This document shows positions 26,286-35,388 of a DNA stretch of 64,000 bases, in pieces. Each line of letters begins with the position of its first letter. The stretch's first letter is position 1. The notes under the pieces are model-generated. The model was not told where the DNA came from. It was given only the letters and a program-made list of their open reading frames with translations, and searched no databases. Made by a program: the position numbers and the translations under genes. This DNA is from an uncultured Clostridia bacterium (GTDB taxonomy: Bacteria > Bacillota > Clostridia > Lachnospirales > UBA5962): contig CAMLLW010000003.1 in the NCBI GenBank assembly GCA_946481295.1, positions 1 to 64,000 of the forward strand. The letters run 5' to 3'.

Positions 26286-26843
26286 TTGAGTATTATAACA
26301 ATATTTCTAACAGCTATAAGTTTAGCATCAGACGCATTTGTAGTATCAATATCTAATGTTATGAGTATAAAAAATTTAAAATTTAGAGATGCTTTAACTT
26401 TTGGTTTTTCTTTTGGTATTTTTCAATTTTCTATGCCTATTATAGGATTTTTCCTTGCTAATATTTTTTCAAAAAGTATTTCAAAATATGATAATTATAT
26501 TTCTTTTATTATTTTAACAATTATAGGTGTTAAAATGATTGTAGATTCATTTACAGATAGTGATGAAAAAAATACTTTAAAATGTGATAATATACTTAAA
26601 TTAAAAAATATTATAATACTTTCTATTGCTACAAGTATAGATGCTTTAGCTGTAGGAGTAAGTGTATCATTTATTGATGTAAATATATTTTTATTGTCAT
26701 CTGTAATAGGAATAATTACATTTTTAATATCAACTATAGGAGCTTTATTAGGAAAAAAAATAAATTCAATATTTAAAAACTTTGCTCCTTGTTTAGGAGG
26801 AATAATTTTAATTGTTATTGCTATTTATTTTCTTATTGAATAA
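26286..26843 (+). CDS. mntP: Manganese efflux pump MntP
   Basis: A 185-residue six-helix membrane protein of the MntP (YebN) family. Both conserved acidic repeats are present: SLASDAFVVS in helix 1 and SIDALAVGVS in helix 4. The family exports Mn2+ and protects against manganese toxicity. TTG start with GAGGTG 7 nt upstream. No yybP-ykoY Mn riboswitch is recognisable upstream, although a terminator hairpin lies 135 bp before the start. It converges on the response-regulator gene. Confidence 0.92.
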   Translation: MSIITIFLTAISLASDAFVVSISNVMSIKNLKFRDALTFGFSFGIFQFSMPIIGFFLANIFSKSISKYDNYISFIILTIIGVKMIVDSFTDSDEKNTLKCDNILKLKNIIILSIATSIDALAVGVSVSFIDVNIFLLSSVIGIITFLISTIGALLGKKINSIFKNFAPCLGGIILIVIAIYFLIE

Positions 26844-26949
26844 TATATTTTATTACATAGTATATTATAATATTTCTTTATTTTACATATTGCTATTTAA
26901 AGCTTAAATTTAGTATAGACATATTTTATTAATTTTAAACTTATATTAA

Positions 26950-28545
26950 TTATTTTAAATTTCTATATTCATCTATTGTTATATTTTCATATTGTTTAAA
27001 TATACTTCTAAAATATTTAACATCACCATATCCTATATTTACTGCTATTAGTTCATCTGTTAAATCAGTTTCTAATAATAATTTTTTTGCTATTTTTAGT
27101 CTAATACCTACTACAAAATCATAATAACTATACTTTTCATATTCTAAAAATAGCCTATTTAAATATTCTGGTGTTGTCTTAGCAACAATTGCAGCATTTT
27201 TTAATGATATAGGTTCATAATATTTTTCATTTACTCGTTTTTTTACACTTTCAACTATTTTTAAATCATATTTTTTACGTTCATTTATAATATAAGTACA
27301 AAATTTTTCTACTATATTATAAAGATATAAATATCCTTCATCAGTTGTTTCTATCTTTACTGCATCATTTATAGAAAAAAATAAATTTGTATTTATATCT
27401 TGTAAATTATTTTGTTCTTTAAAATATCTTATAATAGACATTAAAATATTTATTATTATTTGGGGTAATAGTTTTTCTGGAAGAGGTGCTACAAATCTAA
27501 GTGAGTCAAATATATTATTTAATATATATTTACATTTTTCAAAATCACCTATCGATATTAGATGTATAAGTTTTTGTTCTTTTTCTATTGGATATCTAAA
27601 TGTAATATTATTATAAGGTTCAACATAATCTATAGGAATAATAGAATTTTCAGACATATAATATTTATATTTTAATGAACTTCTTGCTTCTCTAAAAGAA
27701 ACAAATATATCTTTTAATTGATTATAACTTCTTCCTATTCCTATATTTATCATTATATTATATTTTTTATTAATTTCTTCTTTTATTTCCTCTGCTATTT
27801 TTATTATTTCAGATAAATCAGAAATTTCACCTAATATAATTAAAATATTATTAAAAGAATTTATTTTACAAAATGAATTTTTCCCTATTAAAATTTTTTC
27901 TGTACTAGATATTACCTTACATATTTGTAAATTCTTTTCTTCATCATCCATATCAATAATTTTTTGTTTAAAATCTGATATTTCTAATGATAAAATTGTA
28001 TAAGGACTACGTATATCTACTTTGAAATAATTAAGACTATTTTTAATTTCTTCTTCATTTTCTAAAATTCCATGTATCAAATTATCAAAAAAATAATGTT
28101 TAAATAAATCTTTATTTTTATTGTATTGTATGTAAATATTTTTTTCTTCTAATTCATCATTTTTAATCTTTTCAAATTTTTCTTTTGCTAATTCTAAACT
28201 TCTAGATAAATCAGAAGGTTTTATTGGTTTTGTCATGTAATCTAATGTTCCTAATTCTACAGCCTGTTCTAAATAATCTACATCATTAATACTACCATAT
28301 AAAATAAATTTTATATTAGGAAATTCTTCATGTAAATCTTTAATACTTTTATATGATATAGTTCCAAAAAATCTTATATCTCCAATAAGTAAATCTGGTT
28401 TTAAATTATCTATTACTTCATGTATATTATAATTATCTGTAATAATTTTTATAATTTTAAAATCTGACTTAAATTTTGTATTTATATATGATTTAAAATT
28501 TCTTCCAATCTCCATATAGGAATCTGCTATTATAACCTTGTACAT
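26950..28545 (-). CDS. Orphan YesN-type response regulator with AraC DNA-binding domain
   Basis: A 531-residue two-component regulator. The N-terminal receiver has phospho-acceptor D56 (LLIGDIRF) and K106 (MTKPIKP). A long central region (about 130-420) with GIGRSYNQLKDIFVSFREARSSLKYKYY resembles the degenerate GGDEF-like domain of YesN/AraC regulators. Two C-terminal AraC helix-turn-helices follow (LKNAAIVAKTTPEYLNRLF and AVNIGYGDVKYFRSIFKQY). No sensor kinase is adjacent. ATG at 28545 is preferred; a TTG at 28566 adds seven residues; neither has a strong ribosome site. A cre-like box lies about 75 bp upstream. Targets are unknown; such regulators often control sugar uptake. Confidence 0.88.
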   Translation of the reverse strand: MYKVIIADSYMEIGRNFKSYINTKFKSDFKIIKIITDNYNIHEVIDNLKPDLLIGDIRFFGTISYKSIKDLHEEFPNIKFILYGSINDVDYLEQAVELGTLDYMTKPIKPSDLSRSLELAKEKFEKIKNDELEEKNIYIQYNKNKDLFKHYFFDNLIHGILENEEEIKNSLNYFKVDIRSPYTILSLEISDFKQKIIDMDDEEKNLQICKVISSTEKILIGKNSFCKINSFNNILIILGEISDLSEIIKIAEEIKEEINKKYNIMINIGIGRSYNQLKDIFVSFREARSSLKYKYYMSENSIIPIDYVEPYNNITFRYPIEKEQKLIHLISIGDFEKCKYILNNIFDSLRFVAPLPEKLLPQIIINILMSIIRYFKEQNNLQDINTNLFFSINDAVKIETTDEGYLYLYNIVEKFCTYIINERKKYDLKIVESVKKRVNEKYYEPISLKNAAIVAKTTPEYLNRLFLEYEKYSYYDFVVGIRLKIAKKLLLETDLTDELIAVNIGYGDVKYFRSIFKQYENITIDEYRNLK

Positions 28546-28617
28546 ATAAATTAATTCCGTTAACAAAATATTATAATTCTTATATATTTAAAGTATAAGA
28601 TTATAAATTTTATAATT

Positions 28618-28632
28618 TTGAAAACGTTCTCC
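28618..28632. promoter_or_regulatory. cre-like (CcpA) site
   Basis: TTGAAAACGTTCTCC matches the catabolite-responsive consensus WTGNAARCGNWWWCA at 13 of 15 positions, including the central AACG. It is about 75 bp before the response-regulator ATG, a plausible place for carbon control. No experimental support; chance matches occur. Confidence 0.3.
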
Positions 28633-28811
28633 TTTCTATATTTTAATTTATTTTACTAATATGATAAATCGTTTTTTTCTTAATAAATGTATCTCGGCTT
28701 TAAATCAGTATATTTTAAATTAATATTACACATTTTATTTATTACAATAATTATATTATAGCATATTTAAATAAATTTTTATTTATTAATAAATAAAGAT
28801 TAAATATTTTA

Positions 28812-28844
28812 TGTTATAATAACTTACATAAAATATAAGGAGAT
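28812..28844 (+). promoter_or_regulatory. Extended -10 promoter and ribosome site of the His/Cys-tail gene
   Basis: TGTTATAAT (28812-28820) is an extended -10 with consensus hexamer TATAAT. AAGGAG follows at 28839-28844, with the ATG at 28851. The -35 region is only AT-rich. Confidence 0.45.
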
Positions 28845-28850
28845 AAAAAT

Positions 28851-30371
28851 ATGAATAATCAAATTATTAAAGAAACTATTTTTCAAGATATAAAATTAAA
28901 ACTTCAAGCATCTTTTTTTATGTTATTAGATAATTCTATTATATTAAAAGATAATCTTTCTTGGCAACTTCCTTATGAAAAGCCTAGTAATTTTAAAAAT
29001 ATAGAAGATACTGTAATTAAAATTACTAATGATTTAAAAGATATTTTAGAAAAACCTATTGATAGTAGAGATTCATATATATCTCATCTTTCTAAAATTA
29101 AAACTGAAATTATAAATATAGCTGAAAGTTTATATTGTTATTACGCTTATAATAATCAATTAAAGAAAATTATAGATAATTATGAACATATTATATATAT
29201 ACAAGAAGAAAAAATTGCTAATATAGATATTAATGCTTTCTTTAGAGATTGTATGGATTTTGTATCTAAAGATAATAATCCTTTTGATGAAAGTACAAAT
29301 ATTTCTACTTTAATGTCATGTTTTCCTATAAAAATGACAAAAGAAAAGTATCAAGAGTATGTAAAAAAATCTTTAGATTCTCTATTTATAGATGCTTCTC
29401 AAAATTTTATCGATGAAATTTTACGTTCATTTAAACTAAAAATCTCACCAACTAATATGCCAGAATACGGTAAATATTTCTTAGAAATAAAAGATAAACT
29501 AGAAACTATAGCAAAATTAGATTTAGAAAATCTTAAATTAGATGAACTAGAAGAATTATATAATACTTTAGATGATAATTTTGAAATTATAGCAGAAATA
29601 GAAGATTATTTATCTATTTTATTAGAATGTGTTAATTATCAAATTTGTATTATAACATTTACTGATGATATAGATTATATAATAGATAATAATTTAATAT
29701 ACAAAGATATTTTTTATACAAGTAAAAATATTTTATCAGAAGAATTAGAAAATGATTTAAAAGAAAGATTAAAAGATTTATTAAATAACACATGTGAAGA
29801 AATTATAGATGAAATTATACCAATAGAAAAAAATAAAAATTCATTATTAAAAAATATTAATGTAGAAGATCTAGATTTTAAAGAAATTTTAGAAGTAGAT
29901 AATATTATAAATAATTTATATTATAAGACTATTACAGACTTAGTATTTCCTATAGATTTAGTAAATGAAAAAGAAAATACTAAACTAGAAAAAAATTTAA
30001 TAGATAATAAAATTGATGAATTTTTATCTTTTTTACAAACTAGTATAAGCCAATTACCTATTAGTAGACAAAAATTAATAAAACAATTCTTTTTAGAAAA
30101 TATACCTAGTGGTTTTTCTAAAGATGAATTTTATAAATATATAGTTTATATTTTTGATACTACTAAAGACTTTTATAAAAGAGCTATTATATTAGAAAAT
30201 GTAGGCAATATATTCTTAAATTTAGGATTTATTGAACCACCTATAGATGATCATGATAACTGCTGTGAAAAACACCATCATAGTCATGATCATGACGATT
30301 GTTGTTGTGATGAAGTTCATCATAATCATGAACATAATGATTGTTGCTGTGAAAAACACCATCATCACTAA
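28851..30371 (+). CDS. Unrecognised helical protein with His/Cys-rich C-terminal repeats
   Basis: A 506-residue protein whose first 465 residues are acidic, predicted all-helical and coiled-coil-like, with no signal peptide or membrane segment; I do not recognise the family. The last 38 residues form repeats of a 14-residue unit (D-x-C-C-[EC]...H-H-x-H-x-H): D469-D482, D483-N496 and a partial copy to H506. Counting residues 466-506 there are 14 His and 8 Cys. Such tails bind Ni, Zn or Cu in SlyD, HypB, UreE and CooJ. Strong AAGGAG and an extended -10 precede it. aroA follows after 17 bp, so they are probably co-transcribed, with no evident functional reason. A metal chaperone or store is inference only. 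Confidence 0.75.
   Translation: MNNQIIKETIFQDIKLKLQASFFMLLDNSIILKDNLSWQLPYEKPSNFKNIEDTVIKITNDLKDILEKPIDSRDSYISHLSKIKTEIINIAESLYCYYAYNNQLKKIIDNYEHIIYIQEEKIANIDINAFFRDCMDFVSKDNNPFDESTNISTLMSCFPIKMTKEKYQEYVKKSLDSLFIDASQNFIDEILRSFKLKISPTNMPEYGKYFLEIKDKLETIAKLDLENLKLDELEELYNTLDDNFEIIAEIEDYLSILLECVNYQICIITFTDDIDYIIDNNLIYKDIFYTSKNILSEELENDLKERLKDLLNNTCEEIIDEIIPIEKNKNSLLKNINVEDLDFKEILEVDNIINNLYYKTITDLVFPIDLVNEKENTKLEKNLIDNKIDEFLSFLQTSISQLPISRQKLIKQFFLENIPSGFSKDEFYKYIVYIFDTTKDFYKRAIILENVGNIFLNLGFIEPPIDDHDNCCEKHHHSHDHDDCCCDEVHHNHEHNDCCCEKHHHH
30255..30368 (+). repeat. 42-bp coding tandem repeat (2.7 copies)
   Basis: Three tandem units, the last truncated to 30 bp, each beginning GAT followed by TGC/TGT codons and ending in CAT-rich sequence. 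They encode the His/Cys tail. First and third copies share GAAAAACACCATCAT, suggesting growth by unequal exchange or slippage. Confidence 0.85.
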
Positions 30372-30388
30372 AAAGAAAGGAAAATATT

Positions 30389-31669
30389 TTGAATAAAACT
30401 ATAACTCCAAAAAATAGTATAAATGGCATTGTAAATGTAGAAGGGGATAAAAGTATATCTCATAGGGCAATAATAATTGGTTCTTTAGCAAATGGTATAA
30501 CTAAAATAAATAACTTTTTACTTAGTAAAGACTGCTTAGCTACTATTAAATGCTTTAAAGATTTAGGCGTTGATATAAAAATCTATAAAAATCAAGTTAT
30601 CATTAATGGTAAAGGATTATATAGTTTAAAACAACCAACATCTCAATTAGATGTTAAAAATAGTGGGACAACTATTAGGTTAATAAGTGGTATATTATCT
30701 GGTCAAAATTTTGATTCTATAATAACTGGTGATGAATCTATAAAAAAACGTCCGATGGATAGGATTATAGAACCTTTAAAAATATTAGGGGCTAATATAT
30801 CTGGTAAAGATAATAAATTTGCTCCTCTATATATAAAAAAAGGCAATTTAAATTTTATAAATTATAAATTGCCTGTAGCTAGTGCTCAAGTTAAAAGTTG
30901 TATATTACTTGCAAGCTTATATGGTAAACAAGATTCTATTATAAATGAACCTATTAAATGTCGAGACCATACAGAAAGAATGTTAGAATTTTTTGGAGCA
31001 AAAATAAAAAAATTAAATGATGATATTATAATATCACCTAATCCAAAATTAATAGGAAAAAATGTTTATATCCCAGGAGATATATCATCAGCATCATTTT
31101 TTATAGTTGCTGCATTAATTTTAGAAAATTCTAATATTACTATTAAAAATATAGGTATTAATGATACACGTACAGGTATAATTACAGTACTAAAAAAAAT
31201 GGGTGCAAATATACAACTAAATAATAAAAAAATTATTAATAATGAACCTATTGCAGATATAACTGTAAAAACATCTAAACTAAACGGTATTATAATAGAA
31301 AAAGATTTAATTCCACTACTTATAGATGAAATACCAATAATAGCTGTATGTGCTCTATTTGCTAGTGGTAAAACAATAATAAAAGATGCATCTGAACTTA
31401 AAGTAAAAGAAACAAATAGAATAAAAGTAATTGTATCTCAATTTAAAAAAATGGGTGCAAATATAGAAGAAACAGATGATGGAATGATAATATATGGAGA
31501 TAATATAATTAAAGGTACTAAAGTAAATAGTTATAAAGACCATAGAATAGCTATGAGTTTAAGCATACTAGCTCTTAAAGCTAATGGAAAAACAGAAATA
31601 GAAAATTCAGATTGTGTAGATATATCATTCCCTAATTTTTATAATATTTTAGATCAAATTTCTTCTTAA
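30389..31669 (+). CDS. aroA: 3-phosphoshikimate 1-carboxyvinyltransferase (EPSP synthase), class II
   Basis: Sixth step of the shikimate pathway: shikimate-3-phosphate plus PEP to EPSP. The 426-residue protein has N-terminal GDKSISHR, the phosphate/PEP loop NSGTTIRLISG (class II form, where class I has NAGTAMR), LPVASAQVKS, the catalytic Asp in LIDEIPI and KVKETNRI. Class II enzymes are often less glyphosate-sensitive; that is not tested here. TTG start with AAAGG upstream. The other aro genes are not in the window, so the pathway is dispersed. It converges on the subtilase gene with 7 bp between stops. Confidence 0.96.
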   Translation: MNKTITPKNSINGIVNVEGDKSISHRAIIIGSLANGITKINNFLLSKDCLATIKCFKDLGVDIKIYKNQVIINGKGLYSLKQPTSQLDVKNSGTTIRLISGILSGQNFDSIITGDESIKKRPMDRIIEPLKILGANISGKDNKFAPLYIKKGNLNFINYKLPVASAQVKSCILLASLYGKQDSIINEPIKCRDHTERMLEFFGAKIKKLNDDIIISPNPKLIGKNVYIPGDISSASFFIVAALILENSNITIKNIGINDTRTGIITVLKKMGANIQLNNKKIINNEPIADITVKTSKLNGIIIEKDLIPLLIDEIPIIAVCALFASGKTIIKDASELKVKETNRIKVIVSQFKKMGANIEETDDGMIIYGDNIIKGTKVNSYKDHRIAMSLSILALKANGKTEIENSDCVDISFPNFYNILDQISS

Positions 31670-31676
31670 ATTTATA

Positions 31677-34600
31677 TTAAGTATAGACTATTTCAAATGC
31701 ATGATATAAATCTAATGTTCCATAACCCCATTGATAATTAGGATATTCTAATGTTTCTTTCCTATCACATCCATCTATTAAAAATGATATTGCGGCCGTT
31801 GTATTAAACAATGGCTCATTATTATTTAAAAAAGCCCACTCTAACATTAATGCAGTTGCTCCTGATGTTATTGCTGCTGCAACACTTGTTCCTGACATAG
31901 TTCCTTTGCCTGTTGGTAAAATACCTTCAACATTAACTCCTGGTGCTGTAAGTATTGGTTTTTGTGCGCCATCTATTGCAGGACCACGACTATTTGAAAC
32001 ATATAAACTATTATCTAAATTATTGTATGCTGCAACAGCTAATACATTACTTGCAGTTGATGGAATAGTAACTGTATAATTAGATTCAGATTCTATAAAA
32101 AATGTATCTTCTTCTATAAATTGTTTTATAGGTAGCCAAAAATGCATAGTTCCATTTAAAATTCTATCTCCATATACTACAATTTTCCATATTCCAGGTG
32201 TTGGGTCTTTAAATTTTATAAATATTTGTTCCATAGAATATCTAGTTCTTGTAAATGAATACCCTACAGTAACAGTTGTTTTTTCTAAAACAAATTTATA
32301 TACTGACTTGTAGTTATTGTGTACTGGAACTCTTGGTATACTATCATTTATAGGAGAAATTACAGATATAGATAAAACATCACCTTCATCCGAATATATT
32401 CCAAGCGTAAAACCTGACTCATTATCCCCTATTTTTAATTCTGCTTCATAAATACCTTCAGTTTCTTTAATAAATCCTTTTAAATGAGATCTATTTTTCC
32501 CTTCATTACCACATGCTACACTAACTACAACTCCATTTTCTAATGCGGCTTGTGCAATATAATCTTCAAATAAAGAATTACCATCATGAGCACCTGCATT
32601 TGTACCTACTCCTAAACATATAGCTACTGGCATATGTAGTTTATTACATTTATCTATTACATAATCTATAGCTGCAATAACATCTGTGGATTCAAAAACT
32701 TCATCTAAATTTTCTGGTATAAGTTCTTCCTGTAATATATGCTTTTTTGCCTTTTTTAATTTTACCACAATAATACCTGCGTCTGGTGCTGCTCCTATAT
32801 AATTTCTATCAGTTTCCTCTTTACCAGCAGCTATAGATGCTAAAAAAGTACCATGTCCCGAATTATCTTCATGAGGTACAATTTCGAGTGGATTTTTTGA
32901 ATTAAGTGCATTATTTATATCAGTTTTAGAAAATTCTCTACCATAATTATATTTTGCTGGAGGATTAGGATCTTCCAAACTTTGATCCCATATAAATTCA
33001 ATTCTAGATGTATTATCATCATTTATAAAAGAATTATTTCTATAATCTATACCTGTATCTATAATAGCTACTATAACTCCATTACCTCTTAAATCTAAAT
33101 AAGGTTGTCTTTGCGTAGAAATAATACCTGCTGCCTCTAGATTTTCTCTTCCCATTAACCCCAATAATTTAACATCTTCTTGAATAATATATCTACCTTC
33201 ATTACTCTCAAAATCATATAATGCTTCATTAGAAATACTTATAACATGTGTTTCATTATAATATTTAGCATTATATATAGTATCAGCACCAACTCTATCT
33301 AAATATTTTTTAAAAAATTCATTATTTTTTACGATAATATCTCTATATGCATTTGATAATATTTTTTTATTTTGTTCATTTAAATTTTTTCCTTCAAAAT
33401 AACTTTCATCATTATCAATATCAGGATTATTTTCTTCATATATAGGTAAATACTGCATTAATTGTCCTGTAGCATTTATATTTGCACTATATATACCAAT
33501 ATTTGATTTTGTAAAAGAATTATAAGCTTTTAAATCATCTATTACATTTGATAAACATAACTTTCCATAACCCCATTCTGAATTTGGATATCCAATTTCT
33601 ATATTATTACTTCTATTAGCTCCAAGTTGGAGATACGCTTTTAATTTTTGTCCATATAAAAATGGATCATTTCTTTTAACTATTCCCCACTCCATAATTA
33701 AAGCAACTGAACCTGTAACATGTGGAGCTGCAATACTTGTTCCTGTAAAGTTTGAATAAGAACCAACATTATTTGTAGATAATATGGAAACTGCTGGTGC
33801 TACTAAATCTGGTTTTACAACATTATATTTTCTATTGTATCCTCTTCCTGAAAAACTTGCTATACTATTTAATTGAGAATCATACCCTCCTACAGTTATA
33901 GCATTTAACGCAGTTGAAGGTATAGTTAATGTTGTATTTGGATTTGGATTTAAAAAATATGTGCTTCTTGTACTTACTTCACTAGTCGGTAACCACATAT
34001 CAAATTCTCCACTAACAATATTTAATGTATTTACAACTATTGTCCAAACACCACTAGTTATTTGTGACTCTGAAACAAATTGAAAATATATTTCTTGATC
34101 ACCATTATACTCTGTTGGTTGCCCAAACATTACATAACATATAGTGTTATTAAAAACAAATCTTCTTACATCTCCAGAATAATTTATTACACCACTAGAT
34201 ATTCCATTTGGCGAAATAATCTCATAGTTAAAAAAATCAGTAAAAGATTTCCATAAGCTAACCCATAATACTTTTAAATTTGAACTAACTGTAAAATCAA
34301 CATTTGTACTAGAATTTGCATTAAGTTTTTCTCTATAATGATTACCAGAGCTACCTTCATTACCAGATGCAATAACTATATTTGTTTTCCATTCTTCAGA
34401 TATTTCATCTATAAATGTTTCAAATATAGATCTCCCATCGTGAGAACCATCATTAGTTCCAAAACTAATATTTATAACAATAGGCATATTTAACATTATT
34501 GCTTTATTTATAACATATCTTATTCCTCTCATTAGTTCTGTACTATGTGCAAAACCTTTATCTATATTTCTACCTATTTTAACTACTATTAAAGATGCTT

Positions 34601-35276
34601 CAGGTGCTGCTCCTTCATAACTATTACTAGCAGCTTTTCTACCATTACCACAGGCAACACCTGCGACAGCTGTACCATGTCCTATAATATCTCTACTATT
34701 TACAATATTAAAAGCTTCTTCTTCTGATCCTGCTTTTAAAGCATTATTTATATCATCTTTTGTAAATTCATGTCCATATAAAAATCCATCTGGTGGAGTT
34801 CCACTTACAGTCTGATCCCATAAATATAAAATTCGAGTAGTTCCATCATCATTTATAAAATCTGGATGCATATAATTTATTCCAGAATCTAATATAGCTA
34901 CAATAACACCTTTTCCTGATAAATTTAAATTTTTATCCATACGAACTGATCTAACACAACTTTTAGATAAACTATTGATTATAGATAATTGTAGTTTTTT
35001 AGGGCGCTCTATATATTCAACTTCTCTATAGTTACTTAATAATGGTATATTTTTTTCAGGTAAAGTAACAATAGCATATGCATTACTTAAAATTTCTACT
35101 TTAGCATCTAATGGTTTTGATATTTTATTAATATCACCATTATACTCAACAATAACTTCCCATGTTCTATTTCTATTATCATAACCTGGATTTATATCTT
35201 CATCTACTTCTTTATTTACTTCTATTTCCGGATATTCACTATAAAATAAGTCTCCTTTATTATTAGCAAGAGTCAA
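31677..35276 (-). CDS. Tandem subtilisin-like serine protease (CspBA-like)
   Basis: One 1199-residue chain with two S8 subtilase domains. Domain 1 has an N-terminal prodomain-like region (about 38-95), D130 in ILDSGINY, H200 in IIGHGTAV, N306 and S514 in TGTSIAAPHV, with a jelly-roll-like insert around 325-445. Domain 2 has a prodomain-like stretch (640-700), D740 in IIDTGIDY, H808 in NSGHGTF, N924 and S1131 in SGTSVAAA. Both triads are intact. The layout matches C. difficile CspBA (a fused germination protease), where the CspA half is catalytically dead. There is no signal peptide, as for Csp proteins. TTG start after AAGGGGTGA. Neither cspC nor sleC is adjacent. Confidence 0.85.
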   Translation of the reverse strand: MTLANNKGDLFYSEYPEIEVNKEVDEDINPGYDNRNRTWEVIVEYNGDINKISKPLDAKVEILSNAYAIVTLPEKNIPLLSNYREVEYIERPKKLQLSIINSLSKSCVRSVRMDKNLNLSGKGVIVAILDSGINYMHPDFINDDGTTRILYLWDQTVSGTPPDGFLYGHEFTKDDINNALKAGSEEEAFNIVNSRDIIGHGTAVAGVACGNGRKAASNSYEGAAPEASLIVVKIGRNIDKGFAHSTELMRGIRYVINKAIMLNMPIVINISFGTNDGSHDGRSIFETFIDEISEEWKTNIVIASGNEGSSGNHYREKLNANSSTNVDFTVSSNLKVLWVSLWKSFTDFFNYEIISPNGISSGVINYSGDVRRFVFNNTICYVMFGQPTEYNGDQEIYFQFVSESQITSGVWTIVVNTLNIVSGEFDMWLPTSEVSTRSTYFLNPNPNTTLTIPSTALNAITVGGYDSQLNSIASFSGRGYNRKYNVVKPDLVAPAVSILSTNNVGSYSNFTGTSIAAPHVTGSVALIMEWGIVKRNDPFLYGQKLKAYLQLGANRSNNIEIGYPNSEWGYGKLCLSNVIDDLKAYNSFTKSNIGIYSANINATGQLMQYLPIYEENNPDIDNDESYFEGKNLNEQNKKILSNAYRDIIVKNNEFFKKYLDRVGADTIYNAKYYNETHVISISNEALYDFESNEGRYIIQEDVKLLGLMGRENLEAAGIISTQRQPYLDLRGNGVIVAIIDTGIDYRNNSFINDDNTSRIEFIWDQSLEDPNPPAKYNYGREFSKTDINNALNSKNPLEIVPHEDNSGHGTFLASIAAGKEETDRNYIGAAPDAGIIVVKLKKAKKHILQEELIPENLDEVFESTDVIAAIDYVIDKCNKLHMPVAICLGVGTNAGAHDGNSLFEDYIAQAALENGVVVSVACGNEGKNRSHLKGFIKETEGIYEAELKIGDNESGFTLGIYSDEGDVLSISVISPINDSIPRVPVHNNYKSVYKFVLEKTTVTVGYSFTRTRYSMEQIFIKFKDPTPGIWKIVVYGDRILNGTMHFWLPIKQFIEEDTFFIESESNYTVTIPSTASNVLAVAAYNNLDNSLYVSNSRGPAIDGAQKPILTAPGVNVEGILPTGKGTMSGTSVAAAITSGATALMLEWAFLNNNEPLFNTTAAISFLIDGCDRKETLEYPNYQWGYGTLDLYHAFEIVYT

Positions 35277-35360
35277 TTAAAATCACCCCTTAAATAAAAA
35301 TATTATTATTTTTATAATATTTATATTACAAGTACAATGTTAATAGTGAAGAAATAAATA

Positions 35361-35387
35361 AAAAGCATCAATAATTGATGCTTTTTA
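35361..35387 (-). terminator. Terminator after ftsH
   Basis: Perfect arms AAAAAGCATCAAT and ATTGATGCTTTTT, directly after the ftsH stop, with a T-rich tail on the minus strand. It isolates ftsH from the subtilase gene. Confidence 0.9.
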
Positions 35388-35388
35388 T

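Larger units (their letters stand above)
28546..28850. other. Divergent intergenic region (305 bp)
   Basis: Between the response regulator (minus) and the His/Cys-tail gene (plus). It holds a cre-like box on the left and an extended -10 promoter on the right; otherwise it is AT-rich sequence without visible structure. Confidence 0.5.

Noticed and set aside
30255-30368. Direct repeats that could be taken for a small CRISPR array
   Set aside because: Units are contiguous without spacers, keep a 14-codon reading frame and encode the His/Cys tail.
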